Positions 1-11,761 of a DNA stretch of 64,000 nt are shown one piece after another. This DNA comes from Luidia sarsii. Taxonomy: Eukaryota > Echinodermata > Asteroidea > Paxillosida > Luidiidae. Every line of letters starts with the position of its first letter. The first letter of the stretch is position 1. The notes under the pieces are model-generated. The model made no database searches. It saw nothing but the letters and a program-made list of their open reading frames with translations, and had not been told where the DNA came from. The DNA lies in assembly GCA_949987565.1 (NCBI GenBank), contig OX465104.1:14230241-14294240 (forward strand). Direction: 5' to 3'. A program made the translations under genes and the position numbers.

Positions 1-689
1 CGCATTGGAATCCAGAAAGCTGAGTTAATTTTGATGTTTTTCCTGTATAATACGATCGACCTTTGATGTATGTTTTCGTTTCGGTCCTAGCGTGATTTTT
101 CTCACATGCACGTTCTGTCTAGTCTTTCTCGCAGACCGCTTATCTGTAACTCATGGAGGGTAAACTCCATGGATATACATGTATTGTACCAATTACCATG
201 GAGGAAGAAGGGGGATATACGTACCGTGCCGTATTTTTATTTGTGCTGCAACAAGAACATGGAGCTAGGCCTAATTTACACGTTATCGGAACGCGACTCC
301 AGTCGCCCACACTGTTTATTCCCTGGTCACTGACCGCAACTCCTGTCACCCAGCGCTATTGTGTGCATAGCATACGCTGGGAAGTGCATGACCCCTGACC
401 CCCACTAAGCTCCACACAGCTTCGCTAACGTGTACAACTGAAATCTCTCCAAAACATCGACCATTTCTTGAATCATTTCTCGTATTTTCCTATTAAAATT
501 ACGCGAGCTGAAACAAAAGCCGGACACAGTGGGCTCCCAGTCATAGTTGTCGGACCTTTATTAAACTCAGCCCCTGGTGTATATGTTATTTTAGGCCTAC
601 TTGTTTAGCTGTTATAACAGGTCGCCATTCGGCGAAGATCAAGAAAACAGAACCAAAATTGCGCAGCGTTTATTTTGTTACAGATACCA
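1..689. other. No recognisable feature
   Basis: Mixed-composition sequence without a convincing open frame, splice-flanked exon or repeat. Confidence 0.5.
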
Positions 690-895
690 ACGTAATGTAC
701 ACGTGTACAGTAGTACATTACAATACAAGTAGGACACAACGTGTACACATGTACATGTACATGTACATGTACATTGTACACGTGTACAGTACAGTAGTAG
801 TGTGTACATGTACTGTACATTACATGTAGTACACAACGTGTACGTTGTACGTGCACTGTACAGTACATGTACATGTACATGTACATGTACAGTCC
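690..895. repeat. TACATG palindromic repeat cluster
   Basis: Runs of ACATGTACATGTACATGTAC separated by GTGTACA and CAGTACAG words. Both strands read alike. Confidence 0.9.
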
Positions 896-1584
896 GTGCA
901 ACGTATGCAATCAGGAAGCCGTGAAAGTGTTTGTAGATCAAGACTATACGCAATCCCCAAGAATAATTCAAATAGTGACCAAAGCGAAAAACAATAAATC
1001 TGCAAAGGATTATAAGATTATTTTCTCACACATTGAGGTATAATTCTTTTTTAAATGTTGATTAATATTTGTAGTTTAAATTAAAATGATTGAACAAGCC
1101 TAACTGACCAATCAGACAGGGTCGTCTCCGCCGTGATGTCATACCCCCGCAGTGACCTTCCGGGAATTTCGAAAGCATGGCGGGTTGAGGGAACGCGAAT
1201 TCGACCACCGAATTCCATGATTTTTCCCTCTTTATGAAACTCGTAGGTGAGTTGCACATGGGTAATTGTAGGTTGGTTTTATCAACCAAAGAGATAAGCC
1301 AACTATTTTCTCTGGGTTTCATTCTTCTTTAACCTTATAGGCTTTTTTTTTCGGGGAAGGGGGATGAAGGTTTCATCAGCCTTGGTCCTATTTGATTTGA
1401 TTTGACATTTTAGAGTTGGGGGGGGGGGGCATGACACTACACAGTGAAGTATCATTGGGTAATGGTATGCAGTAAACTTCATGTAGTAGGAGATGAGGGA
1501 TGAGCGATAGGGGGAGGGGATCCAGGTGATGGCAGAGTATGTAGGATATTACTCCAGTAGGCCCTACACCAAAGGTGTTTCCAA

Positions 1585-1865
1585 GATGAAATGAGAGACT
1601 GGCACTCCCACCCTAGCAAAGACTGGTTGACTATTTAGGAAGGGCTGGATAACTCAGATGGTAAGAGCGCTGGTACGCAAAGCCAGAGGTCTTAGGTCCA
1701 GGTAAAGTTTTCTCTGCCATTTTTTTGCTTCAATTTGAAATAAAAATGTTGCAAAACTGCTTACTGACTTAAACGACTGCCTCACCCACCTCAAATGAAC
1801 AGAGTGCCTGATGTTTCAATTGTAGCAGGTTCATTCTCGAAGGCAGAAGTCTGCCTTCGAGAAAG
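1585..1865 (+). mobile_element. SINE-like family 1 copy with perfect foldback
   Basis: Leader CAAAGACTGGTTGACTATTT (about 1618), tRNA-like head GCTGGATAACTCAGATGG with GTAAGAGCGCTGGTACGC and a degenerate box B, a GCAAAACTGCTTACTGACT module, then the CCTGATGTTTCAAT motif and a hairpin at 1834-1863 (14-bp perfect arms TTCTCGAAGGCAGA/TCTGCCTTCGAGAA, 2-nt loop). It matches the 61.2-61.6 kb copy module by module. Confidence 0.55.
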
Positions 1866-2044
1866 AGGTGTTTCTGTTTGAGTTTGTAGCACTGCAGTGC
1901 ATGCTCAGCGACCTGCCTGATAGCCTGACGGGGAAAAAAGCGGGCAGCTTAGGGCAGGATTTCTCCCAGCGAGTCCTGCTTTCTTTCTGATCCATACAGG
2001 TTTGAGCCTGTCCTCCTTTTTTTTTTTGAGGAGGGGTGGTGGAT

Positions 2045-2455
2045 CTCAAAATGGGGATCTCAAAAATCAAAGGGTCTTTTGAGAAAGGACTTACTAGTAT
2101 CAGGCTAAACATTAGGACCTTTAAAAAAAAATTAGGTTATTTTTTATTTTCCAAAATGATTTTTGAAAATCAGTCTCCTGACAACAGGCAGAGTACAGGT
2201 CATCCACACTGCCTGAAACATTGAGCTACAAATGTACCTGCTCTTTTCAGAGCCACACTCCTCAAAAGAGATGCATTACATGGTGTAAAACACCACAAAC
2301 CTTCCACTTAAATTTTAAAAATGGTACAGAAGACTTTAAAAAGACCTGCACTTGAACCCGAGACTCGGAGACCTCTGGTTTTGTGTACCACCCGAGCCAT
2401 CCAGCTCTTAGCTGACGGGCCTTTCCAAATAATTAACCAGTCTTTTATCAATTTT
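2045..2455 (-). mobile_element. SINE-like family 1 copy
   Basis: On the minus strand the head is CCAGCTCTTAGC... reading through GGTACACAAAACCAGAGG and GAGTCTCGGGTTCAAGTGC, and the leader AAAGACTGGTTAATTATTTGG is present (2425-2455). The distal end (about 2057-2140) carries a degraded foldback of the same type, TCTTTTGAGAAAGGAC. The order matches the copy at 61.2-61.6 kb. Confidence 0.5.
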
Positions 2456-3059
2456 TTTTGTTTTGCTTCTCTTGTCTCTCTCTCTCTCTTCAAATGAGCG
2501 GCTTCTCCTTAATCTCCGCAATGTCGCGAGTGCCTGCCGCGTCTACGCAGCAGCTCTCGACAAACAGTCGGCCCAGTTGCTGAGCCCCCAGCGCCCGGGC
2601 CGAGACACAATTGCTCCAGAAAGAGCCCTCCCTCTGTCGCAAAGGGCAATCTGGGTTAGCGTACCAGCAGACTGCCGGCTCATCTATCGCTGCTTCCAAA
2701 CGCGCATCACATACCTCCCCCCCATGAACAAATGCACCCCCACCCACTCCTCCTCTACCCCCTCCCTCCCTTATCCAATGACACAGAAACTAAAGTATTT
2801 TAATGATGAAAAAAAGTTTTTAAAACAATTTCAAAAATGGCATCACACCTCTGGGCTGCTCTTTATCCTTTGTCCAATTAAGCGCGATCGCAACGCTAAT
2901 TTGTTGACGACCTTTACACAACAACTGCTGGCCTGGGCAGATGCTCGGTACCCCGCTGGTGCGGCAGGTTCAGCGTGAGGCCAGCGATATCACCGGTAAC
3001 CGGAACACAGCGCCAAAACAGCACAGAATGCAGCAGATCAGAGCCAATTTTTTCTGGCT

Positions 3060-3295
3060 CTGTATCTGTGTCTCTCTGTCTCCCCCTGTGCCTCTGACTC
3101 TCTCTCTCTCTCTCTGTCTTTCTCTGTCTCTCTGTCTTTCTATATCTTGCAGTCACTAGGCCTATCTCTCTGTCTGTTTCTCCACCTCAGTCTGTGTCTG
3201 TCTGTCTGTCCCTGTCTGTCTGTCCCTGTGTCTCTCTCTCTCTGACTGTGTCCGTCTGTCTGTCTGTCCGTCTCTGTCTCTTTGTCTCTTTATTG
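3060..3295 (+). repeat. CTCT/CTGT microsatellite
   Basis: Runs of TCTCTCTGTC and CTGTCTGTCC with a short interruption near 3140-3170. Same motif class as 63.2 kb but the opposite strand. Open frames across it are artefacts. Confidence 0.9.
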
Positions 3296-4236
3296 AGGTC
3301 ATGGTCGAAGCAACCAACCTGGCAAAAAATAAGACAAGCAGCTGATTTGTAAGGTGCTTTGTTTGAATTAAGTACGTGTGGCGGAAGAATAACCACATCA
3401 GAATATCCACAAACTGTCTAAACTAAACAATGATGTGACAATGAGCATACATGTGTGCATAGCTGGTACAGATGCCCCAAAGTGCCACACCACTTGTCAA
3501 AACATATGGATACAACATGTACATGTACCGGTATGTTATCAAGTGGTATGGCACTTGTGGGACTCCATAGGCAGGACCACTCCAACACACTTTTCCCTTC
3601 CCTCGGCTCATGTGAAGCTTGTTGAGTTACACGGCATGTTGCAGCAGGGGAATATGTAAATGTACATATGTACTGAACATGTAAAGGATGACTGTAGTGT
3701 TGAGTAATTGTGTTATCTGGGAGGTTCGGCCCTTAGGACATGGATAGAAGGTGTGCGATTTGGAAGCACAAATAGTGCTACATGTACACGTACATGTATC
3801 TAGAAAGAATGCACTTTTTAAATGAAGTAGGAATACTGACACTAGTGAAAGATAATTTTTTGGGGGGAAACACAGAAAATTGGACTTGACATGGACTTTT
3901 AAACTGTCTCACTTTTAAAATACACAATGTATCTCCAAAAAAATCTTTGAATTTTCTTTTTAATTTTTCCATTTTCTTTTTATTCAAGTTTCCCTTGGCA
4001 TTTTTCAAAATAGTTTGAAAACATTCCCAGTCAGTTTTCCCATCATTTCTTGGACTTTTTTTTCTTGTTAAACATAGTACAAGTAAAAAACTTGTAAAAC
4101 AAGTACAGTGCCTGACCATTCTCATAGACAATTGTACACATGTCTATATTATAGAAAACCAGTCTGTATAATTATGAGTATATATGCAGTCATGTAAATG
4201 CACTGGTATTTCATGTAATACTCAAGGAGGGCAATG

Positions 4237-4500
4237 TGTTATTGTTAATAATAACAATAACAATAACAGGCATTTATGAAGCGCCTTTATAAAAACAGAC
4301 CAATGCGCTGTACAAAATAGTTTATAGGCAAACAGAAAGACAAAGACACGGGTTATGAGAACAAAAATGTTTTGAGACGATTCCTAAAAACAATGACAGA
4401 GGAAGCATTCCTGGTGTCAATGGGGAGAGAGTTCCACAATTTGGGACCAGCTATAGAGAGCTACATGTATATAGTACATGTATATCCGAGAGATTTTGAC
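4237..4500 (+). repeat. AACAAT microsatellite with GCGCCTTTATAAAAAC-type repeat
   Basis: TAATAACAATAACAATAACA followed by GGCATTTATGAAGCGCCTTT, ATGCGCTGTACAAAA and AGTTCCACAATTTGGGACC. Microsatellite-linked AGCGCCTTT...AGCGCTTTACA repeats are widespread in marine invertebrate genomes. It joins the tandem repeat at 4537. Confidence 0.5.
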
Positions 4501-4536
4501 CCAATAGGGATAGATAGAAGAGTTTATTATCAGAAG

Positions 4537-4925
4537 ATCAGAGTCCCACTCTGTCAGGTTAATATAAAGTGAGTAAGTCGGACAAGAAAGAAGGAGAAAT
4601 ACCATGTAAGCGCTTGTAAACCACAAGGAGATATTCGATAGGTAGCCAGTGAAGTATGGTACCATCAGTGGATCAGAGTCCCACTCTGCCAGGTTGATAT
4701 AAAGTGAGTAAGTCGGACAAGTAAGAAGGAGAAATACCATGTGAGCGCTTGTAAACCACGAGGAGATATTCGATAGGTAGCCAGTGAAGTACATGTATAG
4801 TACCATCAGTGGATCAGAGTCCCACTCTGCCAGGTTGATATAAAGTGAGTAAGTCGTCCAAGTAAGAAGGAGAAATACCATGCAAGCGCTTGTAAACCAC
4901 GAGGAGATATTTAAGAGATAGGCGC
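4537..4925 (+). repeat. ~128-bp tandem repeat, three copies
   Basis: GATCAGAGTCCCACTCTG, GTCAGGTTAATATAAAG, GAGTAAGTCGGACAAG, AAGGAGAAATACCATG, GCGCTTGTAAACCAC repeats three times; the middle copy has gained a TACATGTATA insertion. It is likely part of the larger repeat beginning at 4237. Confidence 0.85.
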
Positions 4926-5639
4926 TGCCAGCTGCTTAACAGGTAACCAGTGAAGTTTGGAAATTAAACAAGTGGCACCCACAGAGCAGTCAATGGATTG
5001 GAGAAAATGAATCTCGCTGCACAATTTCAAAGTTTTTGTAGTCTATGAAGGTGGTCCATGTACATGTACCCATGTACCCATGTAACCTCACTCTGACAAT
5101 GATATCACCTACATTGGTCTGCATTATGTGTACTTCATATTGCATTACATGGAGCATTATTTGAGATGTACGGTTTCTCAAACACTGGTAAGGAGAGCCT
5201 GAGCACCATTGTAAATGAAATGTATACCAGTTTATTCGGAGGGAGTTTCGTCATTGTACCAGGGAGTGGTAGGCTTCCAAATCCAACTGCCAAGTCAAAT
5301 GACATCTTACAAGTAACTGACAAGGACCATTTCCCTCTTCAACCTTCTCTTCCCTTCCCTTCTCTCTGAAGTGTAACTGGCTGGCTGGATGGGTCTGGGA
5401 TCCCCCCCCCCAACACAACACACCCTGGGTAGTGGGTAGACCCTGCCTGAGGGGTACTTGCTGGTGGTGATGGTCTGCTGGTGGGGTCAGGGGCAATGTG
5501 ATTTGTGGCACGAGCCTCCTGTCTTTGACTATGACGTGTGCAAGATGCATTGCCACACGCTGATCCGCACCACGGCAGCATTCACTGACATGCGGAGTAG
5601 GGCAAACCCTACAATGTAGTTGAAGATCATTTCACTTCA

Positions 5640-6575
5640 AGAGTATGTAAACTGTACGTATGTACTGGTACATACATGTACGTACATATACAGGACTCTA
5701 CAATTATACACTACATGTACATGTTTATGATTGGAGAAAATATATTTAAGGATCAAGCAAACAGTTTGTAAAAGTACCATGTTCCACTTCATGCTATAGT
5801 ATGTACATGATAATCTGAAAACAAAGACTTATCAAGAGAGGCAGTCCAATGAACTTTTGAACCTTCAAAAAAACCCAGCATGGGTACACAACTACACATG
5901 ATAAGTAATGTATAAAAGGTACAACTTTTGCAGTACAATGTACATGTACATGTACTTGTACATGTACATGTACATGTACTTGTACATGTACTGTACTGTA
6001 TTGTATTATATCAAATTTACTGCAAAGACTGGTGCTTTGTGAACCATTTGATAAAATCAAATGATCAAGGCCATACATGTACATGTACATGTGCATGTAC
6101 ATGTATCTCATGTCAGGGCTCTAAAGATTCCATTAATTAGGATTGAGGGGAGAAAATCAGAGCAAGATAGTGGGCCCTGTGAAGATCTTCTCACAACAGT
6201 GAAAAACATTATGCAATGATGCAGCTTACTGACTGAAAATGAAGAAAAATAAAAAATAGAAAATTAGGAGGCCCAAACATTTCGATCCTAGCCAAGTACA
6301 TGTAGCCGGACCTTTCGCACCCGGATCGAAACATCCACTTCAGCTGATGAGTACATGTACATGTGCAATGTACAATGTACATGTAGGGTCCAATTACATG
6401 TACATGTACATATGTACATTGGCTACATGTACATACACATGTACAATACATGTACATGTACATGTATGTGTACATGGATGGCATTCGACACGTACAGAAT
6501 ATGTCAACACATACATTGTACATGTAGACAACATGCACTGCAACATTACATGTATACAGTGTACATGTACTGTGT
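5640..6575. repeat. TACATG repeat clusters
   Basis: Dense blocks at 5655-5720, 5930-6000, 6075-6105, 6290-6330 and 6345-6575, separated by ordinary sequence. TACTTG and CTGTACTG variants are present. Confidence 0.85.
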
Positions 6576-7199
6576 GCGTATGCAGTGCATTCGATTCATA
6601 CTTTTTTGTCGGCACCTCAGCCCTGGCTGAGTTCTAGCACTGGGATGAGCCTCCGACAAGGTTCTGATTACGAGTCCATTAAAGAATTTTGCCCACATTT
6701 TTTTCCCCGGCGGTGAAACCAGAGAAGGCCACTGTCACCCAGCAGACCGGGCACAACCTGGGCGTGAAAGACCAGGCAGCACTAGATTGCATGTGCAGGT
6801 GCAGGTGTGGCTGCTGCCCTGGACACGGATAGACAACAGAGGGCGCTATTCATCTCTCCCTGGAACATTTCTGGGGTGACCTGATCAAGAATTGCAGTCT
6901 GCATCATCAGTACCCAACTGTCCATACTCCATAGTCCACGAACGTTTGCAATCATGATATTCATTAACCATAATAATACACATTATGTACAAATACAATG
7001 TACATGTATGTGATCATATTCTTGCCTTGTATTTGAGAAATGTCCTGCTACATGTAGGATCAAAAAGTCAGGCCCTGTAAATTGATGAAATTTGCAATTT
7101 GGTCATTTTAGTCAGTAAGCAGTTTGCAACACTTTGGTACATGTACACTGTACACTGTACATTACAATAAAGTTGCAGTTTACAATGTACAGTACGACT

Positions 7200-7302
7200 G
7201 AATTTGTTTTCATCAGGCATCGGGCAAAGCACTGGGCATTCAGCGCTTATTTCATCGAGCGGGGCAAACTACCATTGAATTACATTCTCCTTGATGCAAA
7301 CA
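7200..7302 (+). mobile_element. SINE-like family 2 tail
   Basis: CATCGGGCAAAGCACTGGGC, ATTCAGCGCTTATTTCATCG, GGGCAAACTACCATTGAATT and ACATTCTCCTTGATGCAAA form the cleanest + strand copy of the tail. The head is missing. The conserved GATGCAA end would be the 3' end recognised by a partner LINE, if the model is right. Confidence 0.5.
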
Positions 7303-7309
7303 TCATGTT

Positions 7310-7585
7310 ATAGGCCTACCTACATGTACATGTACACAATACATGTTAATTGTACATGTACCGGTACATGTATGTTCGTAATTTTCAAATGTTCTTCAAA
7401 TGTTCTTCTTACTTCACATCATGTACATGTATGGTGCATTTACATACTGATATTACATGTCTTATGCTTTCATCAGAGTGGCAAGGTTTTGTTGCACAAG
7501 TTTAGTGATACCAATACACTCTACCGGTACATGTACCTTGATAGATAGTTCGACTAGTACATGTAAGTGTACATGGTACATTGTA
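7310..7585. repeat. TACATG repeat clusters with TACCGGTAC variants
   Basis: TACATGTACATGTACACAAT, TGTACATGTACCGGTACATG and CTACCGGTACATGTACC lie between short unique segments. Confidence 0.8.
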
Positions 7586-7589
7586 GGTC

Positions 7590-9060
7590 ACATTATTGAA
7601 TGTATCCATGAACACTCCATGTACACAATTAGCCCACTCTAATGACTTGGTTTGAGTAGAATCTGGTGGTAAGGAAGTTTTACATGTATGCTACTGAAGT
7701 GCAGACTTTTGGGAATATTCAATGACTTTGAAATGTGCGACAGATCACTGTTAATGTGGTTTCAGATCCTTCACAGACAGATGGCAATAATAGTTATATG
7801 ATCAATGGATGATTGACCCTGACTCCCCTATCTCAGCAAGGAGAGTTGACTAGAAGGGAAGGCTGCCATCTACTGTACATACATGTAGGGCCATTCCTTT
7901 CCATAAAAGATTATGTTCAAAGCCAACGATTAAGGATGCTCATATACGAAAGTGTAAGCACTTGTGCAGTTTAAGTTATTCGCAAAAGGCAATGCAGGTT
8001 TCTTAATCTCAACTAATTCCATGAAGAGGCTATCCTGTCAAAATATGAAGATCCTTCAAAATACACTCTGCTTTCGTCACCTCCTGCTAATGGTAATTTT
8101 TTCGGGGGGAGGGGAAGTGAGGGAGTTTAGGATCAACCCCTCTCCCACTTCCAGGTACTTAACGACCTGAAAAGGAACAAGCGCACTGCCCTTGGCCCGT
8201 CCTTTTCAGCTCAAAGAAGAAGAAGACGCGGATGGATCACTCAATCCCTGCTGCCTTTCAGTTTCCTACTGTTGGGTGGCCAGCTGGGCGTGGGTAGGCG
8301 GGTGGAGGGCAGGGACATCTCAGAGGCTTGACTAAGATAACTACGGTAGGGTATCAGATCAGAGTATAAGTGGGCTCTAACGGATGCCAGGTAGATGTAA
8401 CTCTAAACTGGACAACCCTTTCCTCCCTCCCCCCTAGAAAAAACAGAGGCACCCCTTGGACCAGAGTGGTGACCTCCCTGCTATGGTCATCCCAGTCTTG
8501 TGGTCACATTCTGATCTTAAAAAAAAAAAAACAGAAGAAGAAGAAAAAGAAAAAAAGTAACCAATGACGCCTCACCTGTCATTTGGACATTGTCGTTAGT
8601 GAACAGGTGCGTAAGCTGTCAAATTCCTACAACCCTTCGGTTTTTTAAGGGTCTGATCCCGGGGTCCAACTGGAGATGGGGGATGACCGTGGGCTGTTTA
8701 CTTGAACTGAGGGGGGAATGGGAAGGGGAGGGGGACCAAGATGACAAAACTATCAAATGGGGATCCCCTCCTCCCCTTCCTCCCTGCAATGTTTGGACTG
8801 GATACTTTTAAATGGAAAACCATTGGGCCTGATTCGTTGGCCAGATTTCTTTTTTTCAGGGGTGGGGGGATTCTGCGGTGGTGTTTGTTTTAGGTCGAAG
8901 GGGGGAGGAGTGCAGCACGTACACGACGACAACTTGGGAGAGTGAGCCCTCGGATTACGCGTACGCAAACACAAGGTCCGAGGCGGCCGGAGTTAATTGC
9001 TTGATGACAAAAGTGATTTGGGCTTTGGGATTTAGACTTTGACGCACCGACGAGTTTCTT
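7590..9060. other. Non-coding, no clear feature
   Basis: Unique-looking DNA with A and G runs (8520-8550, 8700-8730). No gene or repeat family recognised. Confidence 0.5.
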
Positions 9061-9064
9061 CATC

Positions 9065-9150
9065 GGGGGGGGGGGGGGGGGGTTAGGGGGTTGGGGGGGT
9101 CGGGGGGTTGGAGGGTTGGGGGGGGGAGGGGTTGGGGGGGTGTTCGGTGT
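9065..9150 (+). repeat. Poly-G / G-rich tract
   Basis: A run of about 19 G and then G5-G9 blocks separated by TT, TTA or TC. Strong G-quadruplex potential. The true length may be mis-sequenced. Confidence 0.9.
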
Positions 9151-9664
9151 ACGTGCGGTCCATCAGTCTGGCACTTAAACACGCATCCATGGCATATAAA
9201 CTCTGTCACCTCAATCCATGGTTCTGCGTGCAGCATTCACTAGAGTATGCTTCTTACACTGCATAGAGCGCACTGTACTGGTACACATTACATTTACACT
9301 CACTACCAGTCTCCAGTGCCCTGTATTATCTCCTGAGCCATACAAGTTACAACAAAGTTATCATTTTGAGCCATCTACCACACTGTCGACTGGCTCAAGT
9401 ACGACATGCACACAACTATTGTAGAAAGATCCATCAAATACTTGGCAGGCTCACAGCAAGGTCATACATGTACATATGTACTTTTCAGTTCTGAGGGACT
9501 GCACACGTACATGTACAATACAGTACAAATGCATAACAGTGAAGCTGTTGCGACAAAAGCTTCTGCACTCATCCCCAAGTGGGGGGGGGGGGAGTGCTTC
9601 CCTTAAGTTTTGATTATTCACCAGTTAGACTAACACAGCACTCTATACATATCGTCAGTTTCAC

Positions 9665-9960
9665 ATCATCAGCATGTACACATGCACATTGTACATGTAC
9701 ATGTGTACAGGTATGTAAATAATGGTAATAATAATAGGCTACAATGAAGTCGATATACAATATTAAATACAAAATATGTCTTTAAAAAAAAAGCTTTCTA
9801 CATGAACATGAATACATACTGGTACGTACATGTACACATGTACACTGTACATGTACATGTACCGGTACAATGTACATGTACATCCACTTAATGTAATGTA
9901 CATGTATACTATATACAAAGATCACTTTCGAGCGATGTACATGTACATAATTTTTATAAG
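9665..9960. repeat. TACATG repeat clusters
   Basis: Blocks at 9675-9715, 9820-9910 and 9930-9950, including GTACATGTACCGGTACAATG. Confidence 0.85.
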
Positions 9961-10129
9961 CTTTAACCATATAATGAAACTACACTGTATATTCAACATT
10001 CATTGTCCACATTGTTCAGCATCTTGCACATCACCCCATACAGAAATCCAAGAAGAAACCTCGTCTCTACAGTCATGTATTATAGCGCCCTCTGTTGACA
10101 AGAATTGTGCATGGCGATCTGGGCTGAGC

Positions 10130-10235
10130 TTGATACATGTACGTACATGTACTGTACATGTACATGTACTGTACATGTACTGTACATGTACATGTACTGT
10201 ACAGTGTTCAGTGTGCAGCACTTGTACAATGTTGT
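10130..10235. repeat. TACATG/TACTG repeat cluster
   Basis: Alternating GTACATGTACTGTACATG units, a higher-order form of the hexamer repeat. Confidence 0.85.
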
Positions 10236-10799
10236 ATGTAAAGACTTCTACTGACCATTACACACACACAGTTGAGTCATTGATTCGCGAGACTGGCCAA
10301 CAGCTGGGAAAAGCTGGTAGACTTGCCCAACTCAAGCACAAAACCAATGGAGGTCTGTCAATGTATAAACCATGTACTGTGTACATTTCCATGCAAGTGA
10401 TGAGTCAGAGATGAAGCCAAAGTCAGTTCATATGTTCAATGTATGGGCCCCATATGTACATGTAGTCTCATACTGTACTGTATGTATGGACGATCTTTAT
10501 GATACCATACTGTCATGTACGGTTTCCATAAAATCATTATCATACAGTACTGTAACATGTATGGCCTTCATAATCTCTCTCACCTTCTCAGGGTGCCATA
10601 CGATCATGCCATGCCCAAATTTTCTGCGTTTTGCTTTCTCCAATACCCAAATATGGGTCAGAAAAAGCCACTAGCTGGCAATTGCAGTCTAATAGTGTGC
10701 AAATCAAGCAAGTCTCCCCTCCAAAAAACGCCCCAAAACAATTACAGTATACATGGTATGGTTTTGCTTTTCGCAGTTATTTCAGTTGTGGGGCAAGCA

Positions 10800-10960
10800 A
10801 GTTGAGTACGAGTCCAAGTCCAAGTCAGTACCGGTAGATCAAAGTCAGAACTATTTGTTATCATGACTCAAGCTCGAGTCATGGAAACAAATGACTCGAG
10901 TTGAACTGGAGTCTAAGTCCGAGCCATGAGTCATACAAGTCTGGTGTCACCACACACGAC
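10800..10960 (+). repeat. Degenerate GAGTC/CAAGTC repeat
   Basis: GAGTACGAGTCCAAGTCCAA, ATGACTCAAGCTCGAGTCAT and GACTCGAGTTGAACTGGAGT form a loosely periodic, partly palindromic block. Confidence 0.5.
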
Positions 10961-11761
10961 TCTCGTCTTGACACCTTGTTTTTGCGCACAGCTCTTAAAT
11001 CAAGCAATAGTTCGACGGCGCAATCCGCCCATGGAACAGACGGAGAGATAAATCAACTTGGCCCCGGCCCATCATGAGCCAGGCAGAACGCAAACAGGAG
11101 TGAGCCTCTGCCTTTGAACTCTCGTCCTGGGGATCTGGTTACAGTGAGGGACAGTAGTCGGCAGTCAAACATAGGGTCAGGACCCAGGAGCATCTAGCTC
11201 TAGTACAGGTACAGTAGATGTTTAAACAACGTGTACAGTCGGACAGGAAGACAATGTGCGCCCCATACCGGAAGGAGGAATGGGGTTGGGTGGGGAGGAG
11301 GGATGAAACATGATCGTGAGACACTGAATGGCTGAACGTTTATTTATACATTTGACCTTTGTTGTGGAGACCGATATTTGGGGGGAGGGAGGTAGGGGGG
11401 ATGGATTCAAACAAAGGTCATCAATGCATTTTGATTATCCTCTCCGGAAAGGGATTTTATTCTTCCTCTCTTTCAATGCCAGCCGGACATCCCACTCCCC
11501 TGGGGGCCACTGAAAAACAAAACTGTTCTTCTGGTGAGACTGCCTTTTTGTATCAATGGTTGGGTTGGGCATACAGTGCATCAGCGAGGGAAAAGCGGAA
11601 GAGCAGGGCATCAGAAGGAGCAGTGGAGGAACAACATCAGTGACTGGACAGTGGCTGAATGTGGTGCAAGCAAAGTGCCCTGCACAGGGACAGCACAGCT
11701 TGGAAGGAGGACCGTGAGATGTGATAAGATAGCAGTCAATTGTCAGTATTGACAGCTGCCC

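Noticed and set aside
690..895. CRISPR-like or integron-like array from repeated palindromes
   Set aside because: Units are contiguous hexamers without regular spacers, in a eukaryotic context.
3846..4131. Lys-rich minus-strand frame of about 117 codons
   Set aside because: The region looks like a degraded family-1 SINE body (TTCCCAGTCAGTTTTCCC) in A/T-rich DNA.
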